A DNA stretch of 64,000 bases from Polaromonas sp. (GTDB lineage Bacteria > Pseudomonadota > Gammaproteobacteria > Burkholderiales > Burkholderiaceae_C), in assembly GCF_029945925.1 (NCBI RefSeq), contig NZ_JAQSDN010000036.1:1-64000 (forward strand). Direction: 5' to 3'. Below, one piece after another: positions 1-7,646 of the stretch; position 1 is the stretch's first letter; each line of letters opens with the position of its first letter. The notes beneath the pieces are model-generated. The model saw only the letters and a program-made list of their open reading frames with translations. It ran no database searches and was not told where the DNA came from. Position numbers and translations under genes: made by a program.

Positions 1-24
1 AATGGCGGCAACGAGAGTTTACAT

Positions 25-576
25 ATGTTTCGTTATTTATGTGTCAATGTACTAGCCACGCCCGAGTCCTGGTCGTCGCCGATCTCGACACGTGCGGCGA
101 TCGAGGACATGCCGGCGGGCTGCATCGCCGTCGTGGACGCGATGGGTGTCAGTGACGCCGGAATTTTTGGCGACATCCTGTGCGCCCGCATGCAAAAGCG
201 CGGCGTGACGGCGCTGGTGACCGACGGCGTGGTGCGGGACCAGGCCGGCGTGATGGGCACCGGCCTGCCGGTCTGGTGCAGCGGCGCCGCGGCCCCGCCC
301 TCCGTGGCGGGCCTGACCTTTGTGGATTGGCAGCGACCCGTCGCCTGCGGCGGCGTGGCGGTGTTCCCGGGCGACGTGGTGGTGGCCGATGATGACGGCG
401 CGGTGCTGATCCCGGCGGCGCTGCTGGAGGAGATGCTGCTGCTGGCACCCGAACAGGAGCGGCTCGAGTCCTGGATCATGAGCGAGGTGGACAAGGGTGC
501 GGCCCTGCCGGGCCTGTACCCGCCCAACGCGGAGAACAGGGCGCGTTACGAAGCGGCGAAAAAAACCAGCCAGTGA
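25..576 (+). CDS. RraA-like / demethylmenaquinone methyltransferase-like family protein, 5' end incomplete or altered
   Basis: The protein matches the RraA-like fold family, which includes 4-hydroxy-4-methyl-2-oxoglutarate aldolases and RNase E regulators. The segment around residues 27-70 carries the family pattern of an acidic 'VVDAMG' strand, 'GDILCARM' and 'VTDGVVRD', followed by 'ACGGVAVFPGDVVVADDDG'. Only about 26 residues precede the IEDMPAG strand, where family members usually have about 70. The frame is open to base 1, so the true start is probably upstream of the window or the 5' end is rearranged; the first residues do not look like the family. Which activity applies (aldolase, decarboxylase or regulator) cannot be told from the sequence. 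Confidence 0.7.
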   Translation: MFRYLCVNVLATPESWSSPISTRAAIEDMPAGCIAVVDAMGVSDAGIFGDILCARMQKRGVTALVTDGVVRDQAGVMGTGLPVWCSGAAAPPSVAGLTFVDWQRPVACGGVAVFPGDVVVADDDGAVLIPAALLEEMLLLAPEQERLESWIMSEVDKGAALPGLYPPNAENRARYEAAKKTSQ

Positions 577-597
577 GGCCGCTGCGGCTTAGCCGTT

Positions 598-687
598 TGT
601 CATTGCGGGCCTGACCCGCAACTCATGCCGCATTCACAGCAACAGGGGTTCATGACGATGGATCCCCGGTCACGCCCGGGATGACAG
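598..687. repeat. MITE-like imperfect inverted repeat
   Basis: The intergenic segment opens with GTCATTGCGGGCC and ends with CCCGGGATGACAG, which are imperfect inverted copies. Internal palindromic runs (GCGGGCCTGACCCGC and CCCGGTCACGCCCGGG) lie just inside the ends. This is the layout of short non-autonomous palindromic elements common between proteobacterial genes. No second copy was found in this window, so family membership is inference. Confidence 0.5.
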
Positions 688-729
688 CCCATCAGCTTTC
701 CTGAGGACCCCCTCCGGTTGCTATCATTT

Positions 730-1944
730 TCATAACACGTCGCGCAGGCGCAGCGCCGAGAAACGCCCGTTTTCCCATAAATTTTTCATGGGCGGCTCCT
801 GGCTCAGCAGCAGCTGCGCCATCAGCGGCTCCAGCGCGGTGGAGGCCGGATCGGCCAGCAGCAGGTAACGCGCCTCGAGTTCGTTCTCCGGGTCGGTGAG
901 CTGGCCTATCCAGTCCAGCGCCATCAGCGTCTCCAGCACGGGTTCGAGCTGCAACACGTCAACCTGCAGCGCCCTGGCCAGCTCGGAAGCCTCCAGCCCG
1001 ATGCGCGTGGTGCTGCGCGCCCGGTGCAGTTGCTGCAGCAGTTCCACCGCCAGCTGGAACTGCCAGCCGTGCGCGCTGCCGCGGCGCGCCACGCCGGCCA
1101 GCAGGCTGGGCAGGTAGGCGGCAATCACCGCGCCCATCAGCACGATGACCCAGGCCACGTAAATCCAGACCAGCAGAATCGGCAAGGTGGCAAAAGCGCC
1201 GTACACCAGCGAATAGGTCGGCACGCTGCTCAGGTACAGCGCGAGCACCTTCTTGGCCAGCTCGATGCCCGCCGCGACAAACAGGCCGCCGGCCCAGGCG
1301 TGGCCCCAGCGCACAAAGGTGTTGGGCACATAGCGGTACAGGGCCGTCATGCCGCCGGCGAGCAGGAAAAACTGCAGCACGTCCAGCAGCACCCGCAACC
1401 CGCCGGGCATGTCGCCCACCACGCCGCGCGAACCGGAAATGACATAAGACGTCACCGCCAGGCTGGCGCCCAGCACCAGCGGGCCCAGCGTGATGGCCGC
1501 CCAGTAAATCAGCACGCGCTGCGCCAGCGGCCGCGGTTTTTTCACGCGCCAGATGCCGTTGAGCGTGCGGTCTATGGTCAGGATCATCGCGATCGCCGTG
1601 ACCAGCAGCACCGCCAGGCCGGCGACACCGAGCTTGTTGGCCTGTTTGGCGAACTGCGTCAGGTAACCGAGCACCTGGCGCGAGATGTTGTCGGGAATCA
1701 GGCTGTTGACCAGCCACACCTGCAGCGTGCCCTGCAGCTTGGAAAACATCGGAAAGGCCGTGAAAATGGCCAGCGCCACCGTGAAAAACGGCACCAGCGC
1801 GATGCTGGTGGTAAAGGTCAGGCTGCTGGCCGTCAGGCCCATGTGGTCGTCGCGGAACCGCTCGCGCAGCGTGATGGCGGTGTCGCGCCAGGGAAAGCGG
1901 GACAGGTCCGTCAATAACTGCTGCAGGGACTGCTGGAATTTCAT
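730..1944 (-). CDS. YihY/BrkB family (UPF0761) inner-membrane protein
   Basis: A 404-residue protein with about six hydrophobic segments and the conserved YihY signature near the start: 'RFRDDHMGLTASSLTFTTSIALVPF' region, then 'TIDRTLNGIWRVKKPRP' and 'GPLVLGASL'. The C-terminal ~120 residues are cytoplasmic, charged and winged-helix-like. The family was once mis-assigned as ribonuclease BN; its real role is unknown. The reading frame stays open far upstream over the next gene, but family similarity begins at the MKFQQ methionine (position 1944). An alternative ATG lies four codons earlier at 1956. It is divergent from the DUF2069 gene, with starts about 30 bp apart. Confidence 0.85.
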   Translation of the reverse strand: MKFQQSLQQLLTDLSRFPWRDTAITLRERFRDDHMGLTASSLTFTTSIALVPFFTVALAIFTAFPMFSKLQGTLQVWLVNSLIPDNISRQVLGYLTQFAKQANKLGVAGLAVLLVTAIAMILTIDRTLNGIWRVKKPRPLAQRVLIYWAAITLGPLVLGASLAVTSYVISGSRGVVGDMPGGLRVLLDVLQFFLLAGGMTALYRYVPNTFVRWGHAWAGGLFVAAGIELAKKVLALYLSSVPTYSLVYGAFATLPILLVWIYVAWVIVLMGAVIAAYLPSLLAGVARRGSAHGWQFQLAVELLQQLHRARSTTRIGLEASELARALQVDVLQLEPVLETLMALDWIGQLTDPENELEARYLLLADPASTALEPLMAQLLLSQEPPMKNLWENGRFSALRLRDVL

Positions 1945-1977
1945 CCCCGGTATCATGCCATCGACACAAGCATCAAC

Positions 1978-2364
1978 ATGACCATCGACAAAACAACACA
2001 GATAGACGCCACACGCTGGCTGGCCGTGGGCAGCCTGACCGCCCTGATCATTCTCGGCCTGGCCTGGGAGATGTGGCTGGCGCCGCTGCGGCCGGGCGGC
2101 TCGCTGCTGGCCCTGAAGGTACTGCCGCTGTGTATTCCGCTGGCCGGCCTGCTGAAAAACCGCATGTACACCTACCGCTGGCTCAGCCTGATGGTCTGGT
2201 TGTATTTCACCGAGGGCGCGGTGCGCGCCTGGAGCGACAAGCCGCCCGGCAACTACCTGGCCATGGCCGAAGTAGCGCTGTGCCTGCTGCTGTTCACCGC
2301 TTGCGCCCTGCATGTGCGCATCCGCCTGAAAAACGGCGTAAAAACCATTCAACCTGCTGCCTGA
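1978..2364 (+). CDS. DUF2069 family membrane protein
   Basis: A 128-residue integral membrane protein with four predicted transmembrane helices: residues about 14-31, 45-62 ('LALKVLPLCIPLAGLL'), 68-80 and 95-112. The 'TYRWLSLMVWLYFTEGAVRAWSD' segment between helices is the most characteristic DUF2069 stretch. No function is known for the family. It starts back to back with the YihY-type gene and ends 7 bp before the FAD oxidase gene, so it may share a transcript with the latter. Confidence 0.8.
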   Translation: MTIDKTTQIDATRWLAVGSLTALIILGLAWEMWLAPLRPGGSLLALKVLPLCIPLAGLLKNRMYTYRWLSLMVWLYFTEGAVRAWSDKPPGNYLAMAEVALCLLLFTACALHVRIRLKNGVKTIQPAA

Positions 2365-2371
2365 AATACTT

Positions 2372-3784
2372 ATGGACAAGATTCTCGATGCCTTGCGCGC
2401 CATCGTCGGCGACGCCCATGTGCTGACCGGGGGCGACCTCTCGGCCTGGGAGCTGGACTGGCGCAAACGCGCGCGCGGCAAGGCGCTGGCCGTGGTTCGC
2501 CCCGCCGATACGGCGCAGGTGGCAGCTGTTGTCAGCGCCTGCGCAGCGGCCGGCGTGCCCATGGTGCCGCAAGGCGGCAACACCGGCCTGGTCGGCGGCT
2601 CGACGCCCGACGCCTCCGGCCGCCAGGTCGTGCTGAGCCTGCAGCGCATGAACGCGGTGCGCGCCATCGATAGCGCCAACCTGACCATGACGGTCGAGGC
2701 CGGCTGCATTTTGCAGACCCTGCAGGAAACCGCCGAAAAAGCCGGCTTCCTGTTCCCGCTGAGCCTGGCCGCCGAAGGCAGCTGCACGATTGGCGGCAAC
2801 CTCGGCAGCAATGCCGGCGGCACGCAGGTCGTGCGTTACGGCAATACACGCGACCTCTGCCTCGGGCTGGAAGTCGTCACCGCGCAGGGTGAGGTCTGGG
2901 AAGGCCTCTCGGGCCTGCGCAAGGACAACACCGGCTACGACCTGCGCGACCTGTTCATCGGCAGCGAAGGCACACTGGGCATCATCACCGCCGCGACCAT
3001 GAAGCTCTACCCCATGCCGGCCGCGCAGCTCACCGCCTGGGCGGCCGTGCCGTCGATGGAGGACGCCGTCACCCTGCTCGGGCTGGCGCACCGCCACCTG
3101 GGCGCGGGCCTGACGGGCTTTGAAGTCATGGGCCGGTTTGCGCTGAGCCTGGTGGCCAAACACTTCAAGCAGCAGCGTGTGCCGCTGTACGAGGACACGG
3201 CATTTTGCGTGTTACTGGAAAACTCCGACCACGAGTCGGAAAGCCATGCACGCGAGCAGTTCGAGCGCCTGCTGGAAACCGCCATGGAAGACGGCTGCGT
3301 CACCGATGCCGTGGTCGCGGAAAACCTGCAGCAGGCGCACCAGCTCTGGCATGTGCGCGAAAGCATTCCTCTGGCGCAGGCCGAGGAAGGCCTGAACATC
3401 AAACACGACATCTCGGTGCCGGTCTCGCTGATTCCCGAGTTTGTGCGCGTCACCGACCAGTTGCTCGCCAAGGCCATCCCGGGCGTGCGCCTCGTCAACT
3501 TCGGCCACCTCGGCGACGGCAACCTGCACTACAACGTGCAGGCCCCGGCCGAAGGCGACGCGGCCGCGTTTCTGCGCGAGCAGGAAGAAAACGTCAATGC
3601 CCTGGTCTACGACTCGGTGCAGGCTTTCGGCGGTTCGATCTCGGCCGAACACGGCGTCGGCAGCCTCAAACTCGACAAGCTCGAAAAGCACAAATCACCG
3701 GTGGCCCTTAGCCTGATGCGGGCCATCAAGCGGGGCCTGGACCCCGAGAACCTGATGAACCCCGGGCGGGTGCTGCGCATATAA
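2372..3784 (+). CDS. FAD-binding oxidoreductase, GlcD / D-2-hydroxyglutarate dehydrogenase type
   Basis: A 470-residue flavoprotein of the vanillyl-alcohol-oxidase/PCMH class. The N-terminal FAD-binding half shows 'VPQGGNTGLVGGSTPD' (residues about 65-80), 'GGNLGSNAGGTQVVRYGNTRDL' and 'GSEGTLGIITAATM', the standard FAD and pyrophosphate contacts. The C-terminal substrate-binding half contains 'NFGHLGDGNLHYNV' with paired metal and substrate histidines, then 'SAEHGVGSLKLD' and the terminal 'LMRAIKRGLDPENLMNPGRVL'. This architecture is typical of D-lactate and D-2-hydroxyglutarate dehydrogenases; the substrate cannot be decided from sequence alone. Length is normal for the family. Confidence 0.9.
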   Translation: MDKILDALRAIVGDAHVLTGGDLSAWELDWRKRARGKALAVVRPADTAQVAAVVSACAAAGVPMVPQGGNTGLVGGSTPDASGRQVVLSLQRMNAVRAIDSANLTMTVEAGCILQTLQETAEKAGFLFPLSLAAEGSCTIGGNLGSNAGGTQVVRYGNTRDLCLGLEVVTAQGEVWEGLSGLRKDNTGYDLRDLFIGSEGTLGIITAATMKLYPMPAAQLTAWAAVPSMEDAVTLLGLAHRHLGAGLTGFEVMGRFALSLVAKHFKQQRVPLYEDTAFCVLLENSDHESESHAREQFERLLETAMEDGCVTDAVVAENLQQAHQLWHVRESIPLAQAEEGLNIKHDISVPVSLIPEFVRVTDQLLAKAIPGVRLVNFGHLGDGNLHYNVQAPAEGDAAAFLREQEENVNALVYDSVQAFGGSISAEHGVGSLKLDKLEKHKSPVALSLMRAIKRGLDPENLMNPGRVLRI

Positions 3785-3811
3785 TATGCGCATGATTCAT
3801 GGAGATGCGCC

Positions 3812-4051
3812 ATGCTGAAATTTGACAACGCACCTAAAAAGGCCACCAACCTGTCGCTCAATGCCAAGGTACTGGAAATGGCGCGCGAGATGGGCATGAA
3901 TGTTTCCCAGACCGTGGACACGTTGCTGGCCGCCGAGGTGCGACGCCGTTACTGGGCGCAATGGAACGAGGAAAACCGGGAGGCGGTCGCGGAGTACAAC
4001 GCACGCATCGCCAGCGAAGGCCTGCCGCTGGCAAACTACCGGACCTTCTAG
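3812..4051 (+). CDS. ccdA: CcdA family antitoxin
   Basis: A 79-residue antitoxin. The N-terminal half ('ATNLSLNAKVLEMAREMGMNVSQTVDTLL') is the ribbon-helix-helix DNA-binding part that dimerises and represses the operon in this family. The acidic, tryptophan-rich tail ('RRYWAQWNEENREAVAEYNARI') is the toxin-wrapping region. It lies 2 bp upstream of ccdB in the usual antitoxin-first order. Autoregulation is expected from the family, but no operator was located. Confidence 0.9.
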   Translation: MLKFDNAPKKATNLSLNAKVLEMAREMGMNVSQTVDTLLAAEVRRRYWAQWNEENREAVAEYNARIASEGLPLANYRTF

Positions 4052-4053
4052 CG

Positions 4054-4368
4054 ATGGCACGTTACGATGTTTATGCGAACCCCGATGCCACGCTGCGCAA
4101 GATCGCGCCCTTTTTGCTGGATGTCCAGAACGATTACATCAACAGTCTGGATTCACGCGTTGTCATCCCCATGCGTCCAGCCGCGCTGTACCCGCATCCC
4201 ATGCGCGATTTGAACCCGGTATTCGAAGTCAGCGGTAAAGTGGTGGTACTGGACACCGCCGGTCTCGCCGCGTTTCCGGCGCGGGAATTGAAAAAACGCG
4301 TTGCCGGTCTGCAAGACCAGAGTGAACTCATCGTTGCCGCCATGGACTGCCTGTTTGGAGCTTATTAA
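4054..4368 (+). CDS. ccdB: CcdB family gyrase-poison toxin
   Basis: A 104-residue protein (family about 101) starting at the ATG two bases after the ccdA stop, with N-terminus '[11 protein letters not shown]'. It continues with '[21 protein letters not shown]', '[16 protein letters not shown]' and 'AALDCLFG-like' C-terminal features found in CcdB. CcdB proteins trap DNA gyrase as cleavage complexes. An earlier in-frame ATG exists at 3961, but it lies inside ccdA and gives residues unlike the family. The pair is chromosomal, between an FAD oxidase gene and thyA. All core segments are present, so it could be functional. Confidence 0.9.
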   Translation: MARYDVYANPDATLRKIAPFLLDVQNDYINSLDSRVVIPMRPAALYPHPMRDLNPVFEVSGKVVVLDTAGLAAFPARELKKRVAGLQDQSELIVAAMDCLFGAY

Positions 4369-4369
4369 A

Positions 4370-5203
4370 GTGTCGCCCCGCCCCATCCGCTCCCAGTACG
4401 AACATTTCATGCGCCATGTGGACACCCACGGCGTGTTCAAGGCCGACCGTACCGGCACCGGCACCAAAAGTGTGTTCGGCTACCAGATGCGTTTTGATCT
4501 GAACGAGGGCTTTCCGCTGGTGACCACCAAAAAGGTCCACCTCAAGTCCATCGTGCACGAGCTGCTATGGTTTCTGCAGGGATCGAGCGACAACAACTGG
4601 CTCAAGGAACGCGGCGTGACGATCTGGGACGAGTGGGCGCGCGAAGACGGCAGCCTGGGCCCGGTCTACGGTGTGCAGTGGCGCAGCTGGCCGACGCCGG
4701 ACGGCGGCCACATCGACCAGATTGCCGAAGTCATCCAGACCCTGAAAACCAACCCCGACTCGCGCCGCATCATCGTCAGCGCCTGGAACGTGGCCGATCT
4801 TTCCAGGATGGCGCTGATGCCCTGCCATGCGTTTTTCCAGTTTTACGTGGCGCCGGCCACCGAGCCGGGCGGCAAGGGCAAACTCAGCTGCCAGCTCTAC
4901 CAGCGCAGCGCCGACATCTTCCTCGGCGTGCCCTTCAACATCGCCAGCTACGCCCTGCTGACCCACATGGTGGCGCAGCAGTGCGACCTGGACATCGGCG
5001 ACTTCATCTGGACCGGCGGCGACTGCCACATCTACAGCAACCACGCCGACCAGGTGGCGCTGCAACTGAGCCGCGCGCCCTTCCCCTACCCGACGCTCAA
5101 CATCAAGCGCAAACCCGCATCGATCTTCGACTACGAGTTCGACGACTTCGAGTTCCTCGAGTACGAACACCATCCGGCGATCAAGGCGCCGGTGGCGGTA
5201 TGA
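4370..5203 (+). CDS. thyA: Thymidylate synthase
   Basis: Makes dTMP from dUMP using 5,10-methylene-THF. It is a 277-residue ThyA from a GTG start at 4370, two bases after ccdB, with a GGAG ribosome site at 4357-4360; this start gives the family N-terminus '[14 protein letters not shown]'. Visible landmarks are '[12 protein letters not shown]', '[15 protein letters not shown]', the catalytic cysteine in '[12 protein letters not shown]' (about C152), '[23 protein letters not shown]' and 'GDCHIYSNH'. The product is used with DHFR, encoded about 500 bp downstream, which recycles the dihydrofolate that ThyA generates. Confidence 0.97.
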   Translation: MSPRPIRSQYEHFMRHVDTHGVFKADRTGTGTKSVFGYQMRFDLNEGFPLVTTKKVHLKSIVHELLWFLQGSSDNNWLKERGVTIWDEWAREDGSLGPVYGVQWRSWPTPDGGHIDQIAEVIQTLKTNPDSRRIIVSAWNVADLSRMALMPCHAFFQFYVAPATEPGGKGKLSCQLYQRSADIFLGVPFNIASYALLTHMVAQQCDLDIGDFIWTGGDCHIYSNHADQVALQLSRAPFPYPTLNIKRKPASIFDYEFDDFEFLEYEHHPAIKAPVAV

Positions 5204-5315
5204 AGGCGCTTGGCGAGGGGCCCCGCGCAGCGGGGATCGACACGCCGCAATGCCGCCGGGCGCCGACACCTGCGTCCTGTGGAAACTACTTGATTCGGGA
5301 GGCGACGGTATAGCC

Positions 5316-5720
5316 ATGCCTGTCCAGGGTGTCAGCCACATCACCTTCATTGTGCGAGACCTTGATCGTATGGCGCTGTTTCTTTGCGAGGGCTTGGGCG
5401 CGAAAGAGGTCTACGACAGCAAGGCCAGGAATTTTTCGCTGTCACGGGAAAAATTTTTTATGCTTGGCGACACCTGGCTGGCAGCCATGGAGGGCGACCC
5501 ACCGGCCGAGCGCAGCTACCGGCACCTGGCATTGAAGGTGGAAGCAAGCGAGCTGCCCGGCTTTGCATCCCGGTTGCGAGCCATAGGCGCGGAGGTTCGT
5601 CCGGCCAGGCCGCGCGTCCCCGGGGAGGGTCAATCGCTTTATTTTTACGATTTCGACAACCACCTGTTTGAGCTGCACACAGGAACACTTGAAGAACGGC
5701 TCAGGCAGTACAACGCATGA
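5316..5720 (+). CDS. fosX: FosX-like fosfomycin resistance hydrolase (glyoxalase superfamily)
   Basis: A 134-residue vicinal-oxygen-chelate protein closely resembling FosX, a Mn(II)-dependent epoxide hydrolase that opens fosfomycin with water. The expected metal ligands H8 ('GVSHITF'), H70 ('SYRHLALK') and E119 ('LFELHTG') are present. The residue corresponding to the FosX general base is E45 in 'SLSREKFF'. 'RPPRPRVEGEG-like' and 'YFYDFDNHLFELHTGTLEERL' also match. The start was placed at the ATG giving the MPVQGVSHITF N-terminus. The stop overlaps the folA start by four bases (ATGA), so the two are translationally coupled. Confidence 0.88.
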   Translation: MPVQGVSHITFIVRDLDRMALFLCEGLGAKEVYDSKARNFSLSREKFFMLGDTWLAAMEGDPPAERSYRHLALKVEASELPGFASRLRAIGAEVRPARPRVPGEGQSLYFYDFDNHLFELHTGTLEERLRQYNA

Positions 5721-6211
5721 CATCTCCCCGCATCAACCTCATCTACGCCCGCGCCGCCAATGGCGTCATCGGCAAGGACGGCGCCATGCCCTGGCATCTG
5801 CCGGAAGACCTGGCGCACTTCAAGCAACTGACCCAGGGCTGCCCGGTCCTCATGGGCCGCAAGACCTGGGACTCGCTGCCGCCGAAATTCCGACCGCTGC
5901 CGGGGCGGACCAACATCGTGATCACCCGGCAAGCGGACTGGCAGGCCGAAGGCGCACAGCGCGCAGGCAGCCTTGAAGAAGCCTTGCTGCTGGCCGGACC
6001 AGCGCCCGAGGTCTGGGTGATGGGCGGTGCGCAGATTTATGCGCAGGCCGAACCGCTGGCCGGCCGCATCGAAGTCACCGAGATTGCCGCGGATTTTGAC
6101 GGCGATGCCCATGCCCCGGCGCTTGGCCCAGGCTGGCGCGAAACCACCCGCCAAGCCCATGTGGCCGCGAGTGGCCTGCCCTACAGTTTTGTGACCCTGG
6201 AGCGCCCATGA
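5717..6211 (+). CDS. folA: Dihydrofolate reductase
   Basis: Reduces dihydrofolate to THF with NADPH. It is 164 residues, with the family landmarks 'NLIYARAANGVIGKDGAMPWHLPEDLAHFK' near the N-terminus (Met-20 loop and substrate acid), 'PVLMGRKTWDSLPPKFRPLPGRTNIVIT' and 'VWVMGGAQIYAQA'. The catalytic acid is the Glu of 'LPEDL'; many DHFRs have Asp there and both are found. It overlaps the fosX stop by four bases and is followed closely by a transporter gene, suggesting one operon thyA-fosX-folA. Confidence 0.95.
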   Translation: MTSPRINLIYARAANGVIGKDGAMPWHLPEDLAHFKQLTQGCPVLMGRKTWDSLPPKFRPLPGRTNIVITRQADWQAEGAQRAGSLEEALLLAGPAPEVWVMGGAQIYAQAEPLAGRIEVTEIAADFDGDAHAPALGPGWRETTRQAHVAASGLPYSFVTLERP

Positions 6212-6305
6212 CCCGATCGGCCAGGCACCGGGAAATATGGCTGCGTCCGCTTGGAGCCCCGGCCTTGCCGCGCAAGGTCTGCCGCAGAAAACCTCCGGAC
6301 ACGGC

Positions 6306-7646
6306 ATGAGCACCTCCTGGCGTCTGGCTTTGTGCGCTGCGATGGCCGGGCTGGTCTGGGTTGCCGTGCCTGCCCCTGAGGCCACGCGCGCGGGGTTGGC
6401 GCTTTTTGTGTTGATCGGAAGTCTCTGGGTCACCCAGGCGCTTCACCTGGCGGTGACCGCGCTGGCCGTGCCTCTGGTGGCGGTGCTGGCGGGTCTGATG
6501 TCACCGCGCGATGCGCTGGTCTCCTTTGCGCATCCTGTCATCTTTCTTTTCCTCGGCGGATTCGCCCTTGCCGCAGCGCTCACACGCCAGGGGCTGGACC
6601 GCGCACTGGCCAATGCAGTGCTGCGCCTGGCCGGTGGCCGCATGCTGCCGGCGGTGCTGCTGCTTGCCGGGTTGACAGCCGTGCTCTCGATGTGGATGAG
6701 CAACACAGCCACGGCGGCCATGATGATGCCGCTGGCACTGGGATTGCTGCGCGGTGAAAACGGCGCCCCTGCCGCGGGGCCGCGCGAACACGCCTTCGTC
6801 CTGCTGGCACTGGCCTACAGTGCCAGCATAGGCGGCATCGGAACGCTCGTCGGCAGCCCGCCGAATGCCATAGCTGCCGCCCAGACAGGGATTGGTTTTT
6901 CACAATGGCTCAGTTATGGCCTGCCGATGGCGGCCCTGCTCTGGCCGCTCATGCTGCTCGTGCTGTTCCTGCTGCTGCGTCCCAGGCTGGGTGGTGGCAG
7001 CACGCCACCGGCGGAGCCTCTGGTGTGGACGCGCAACCGCGTGGTTACCGTCGCGATCTTCGGCGCCACCACCGCGGGCTGGGTGGGCGGCGTCCCGCTG
7101 GCGCGGGCGCTGGGCATCGCCGCCGACATCGACACCATGGTGGCGCTGGCCGCCATTGTGCTGCTGACAGCCAGCGGTGTGCTGCAATGGCGCGACCTCG
7201 AAAAACAGACGCAATGGAGCGTGCTGCTGCTGTTCGGCGGAGGATTGGCGCTGAGCGCAGTCATGAGTACCACCGGCGGCAGCAACTTCCTTGCCCAGGC
7301 CCTGCTGGACGCCACGGTGGGGGTTCCGCCGTTGCTGATGATCACTGGCATGGTTGCCTTCGTCGTTTTCCTCACCGAAATGGTCAGCAACACAGCCAGC
7401 ACCGCGCTGCTGCTGCCCGTGTTCCTGCCAGTGGCCGCCGCTTTCGGTCTACCGCCCATGGCCATGGCCGCAGCCATTGCCGTGGCGGCGTCCTGCGCCT
7501 TCATGCTGCCGGTGGCGACGCCACCGAACGCCATCGTCTTCGCCACGGAGAAAGTGCCGCAGGCGACGATGATGCGCTGCGGCCTGGTGCTCAACCTGGT
7601 CTGCATCGGCTCGATTGTTGCCATGGCGATGGGCGCATGGCGGTGA
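6306..7646 (+). CDS. SLC13/DASS family anion permease
   Basis: A 446-residue polytopic membrane protein with about 11 hydrophobic segments. It contains both substrate/sodium-binding 'SNT' motifs of the divalent anion:Na+ symporter family: 'WMSNTATAAMMMPLALGL' in the first half and 'VSNTASTALLLPVFLPVA' in the second, plus 'GSPPNAIAAA' and 'ATPPNAIVFA' hairpins. The family carries dicarboxylates, sulfate or similar anions; the substrate is not predictable here. A longer start at 6237 exists, but MSTSWRLAL at 6306 begins right at the first membrane helix. It overlaps the next transporter gene by 10 bp. Confidence 0.85.
   Translation: MSTSWRLALCAAMAGLVWVAVPAPEATRAGLALFVLIGSLWVTQALHLAVTALAVPLVAVLAGLMSPRDALVSFAHPVIFLFLGGFALAAALTRQGLDRALANAVLRLAGGRMLPAVLLLAGLTAVLSMWMSNTATAAMMMPLALGLLRGENGAPAAGPREHAFVLLALAYSASIGGIGTLVGSPPNAIAAAQTGIGFSQWLSYGLPMAALLWPLMLLVLFLLLRPRLGGGSTPPAEPLVWTRNRVVTVAIFGATTAGWVGGVPLARALGIAADIDTMVALAAIVLLTASGVLQWRDLEKQTQWSVLLLFGGGLALSAVMSTTGGSNFLAQALLDATVGVPPLLMITGMVAFVVFLTEMVSNTASTALLLPVFLPVAAAFGLPPMAMAAAIAVAASCAFMLPVATPPNAIVFATEKVPQATMMRCGLVLNLVCIGSIVAMAMGAWR

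Noticed and set aside
730..2823. A 697-residue minus-strand open frame across the YihY-type gene and upstream
   Set aside because: Only the part from 1944 down matches a family. The upstream 293 residues overlap the DUF2069 and FAD oxidase genes and are low-complexity.
6208..6309. 33-codon frame linking folA to the SLC13-type gene by ATGA overlaps at both ends
   Set aside because: Too short and lacking any conservation signal; overlap is probably chance.
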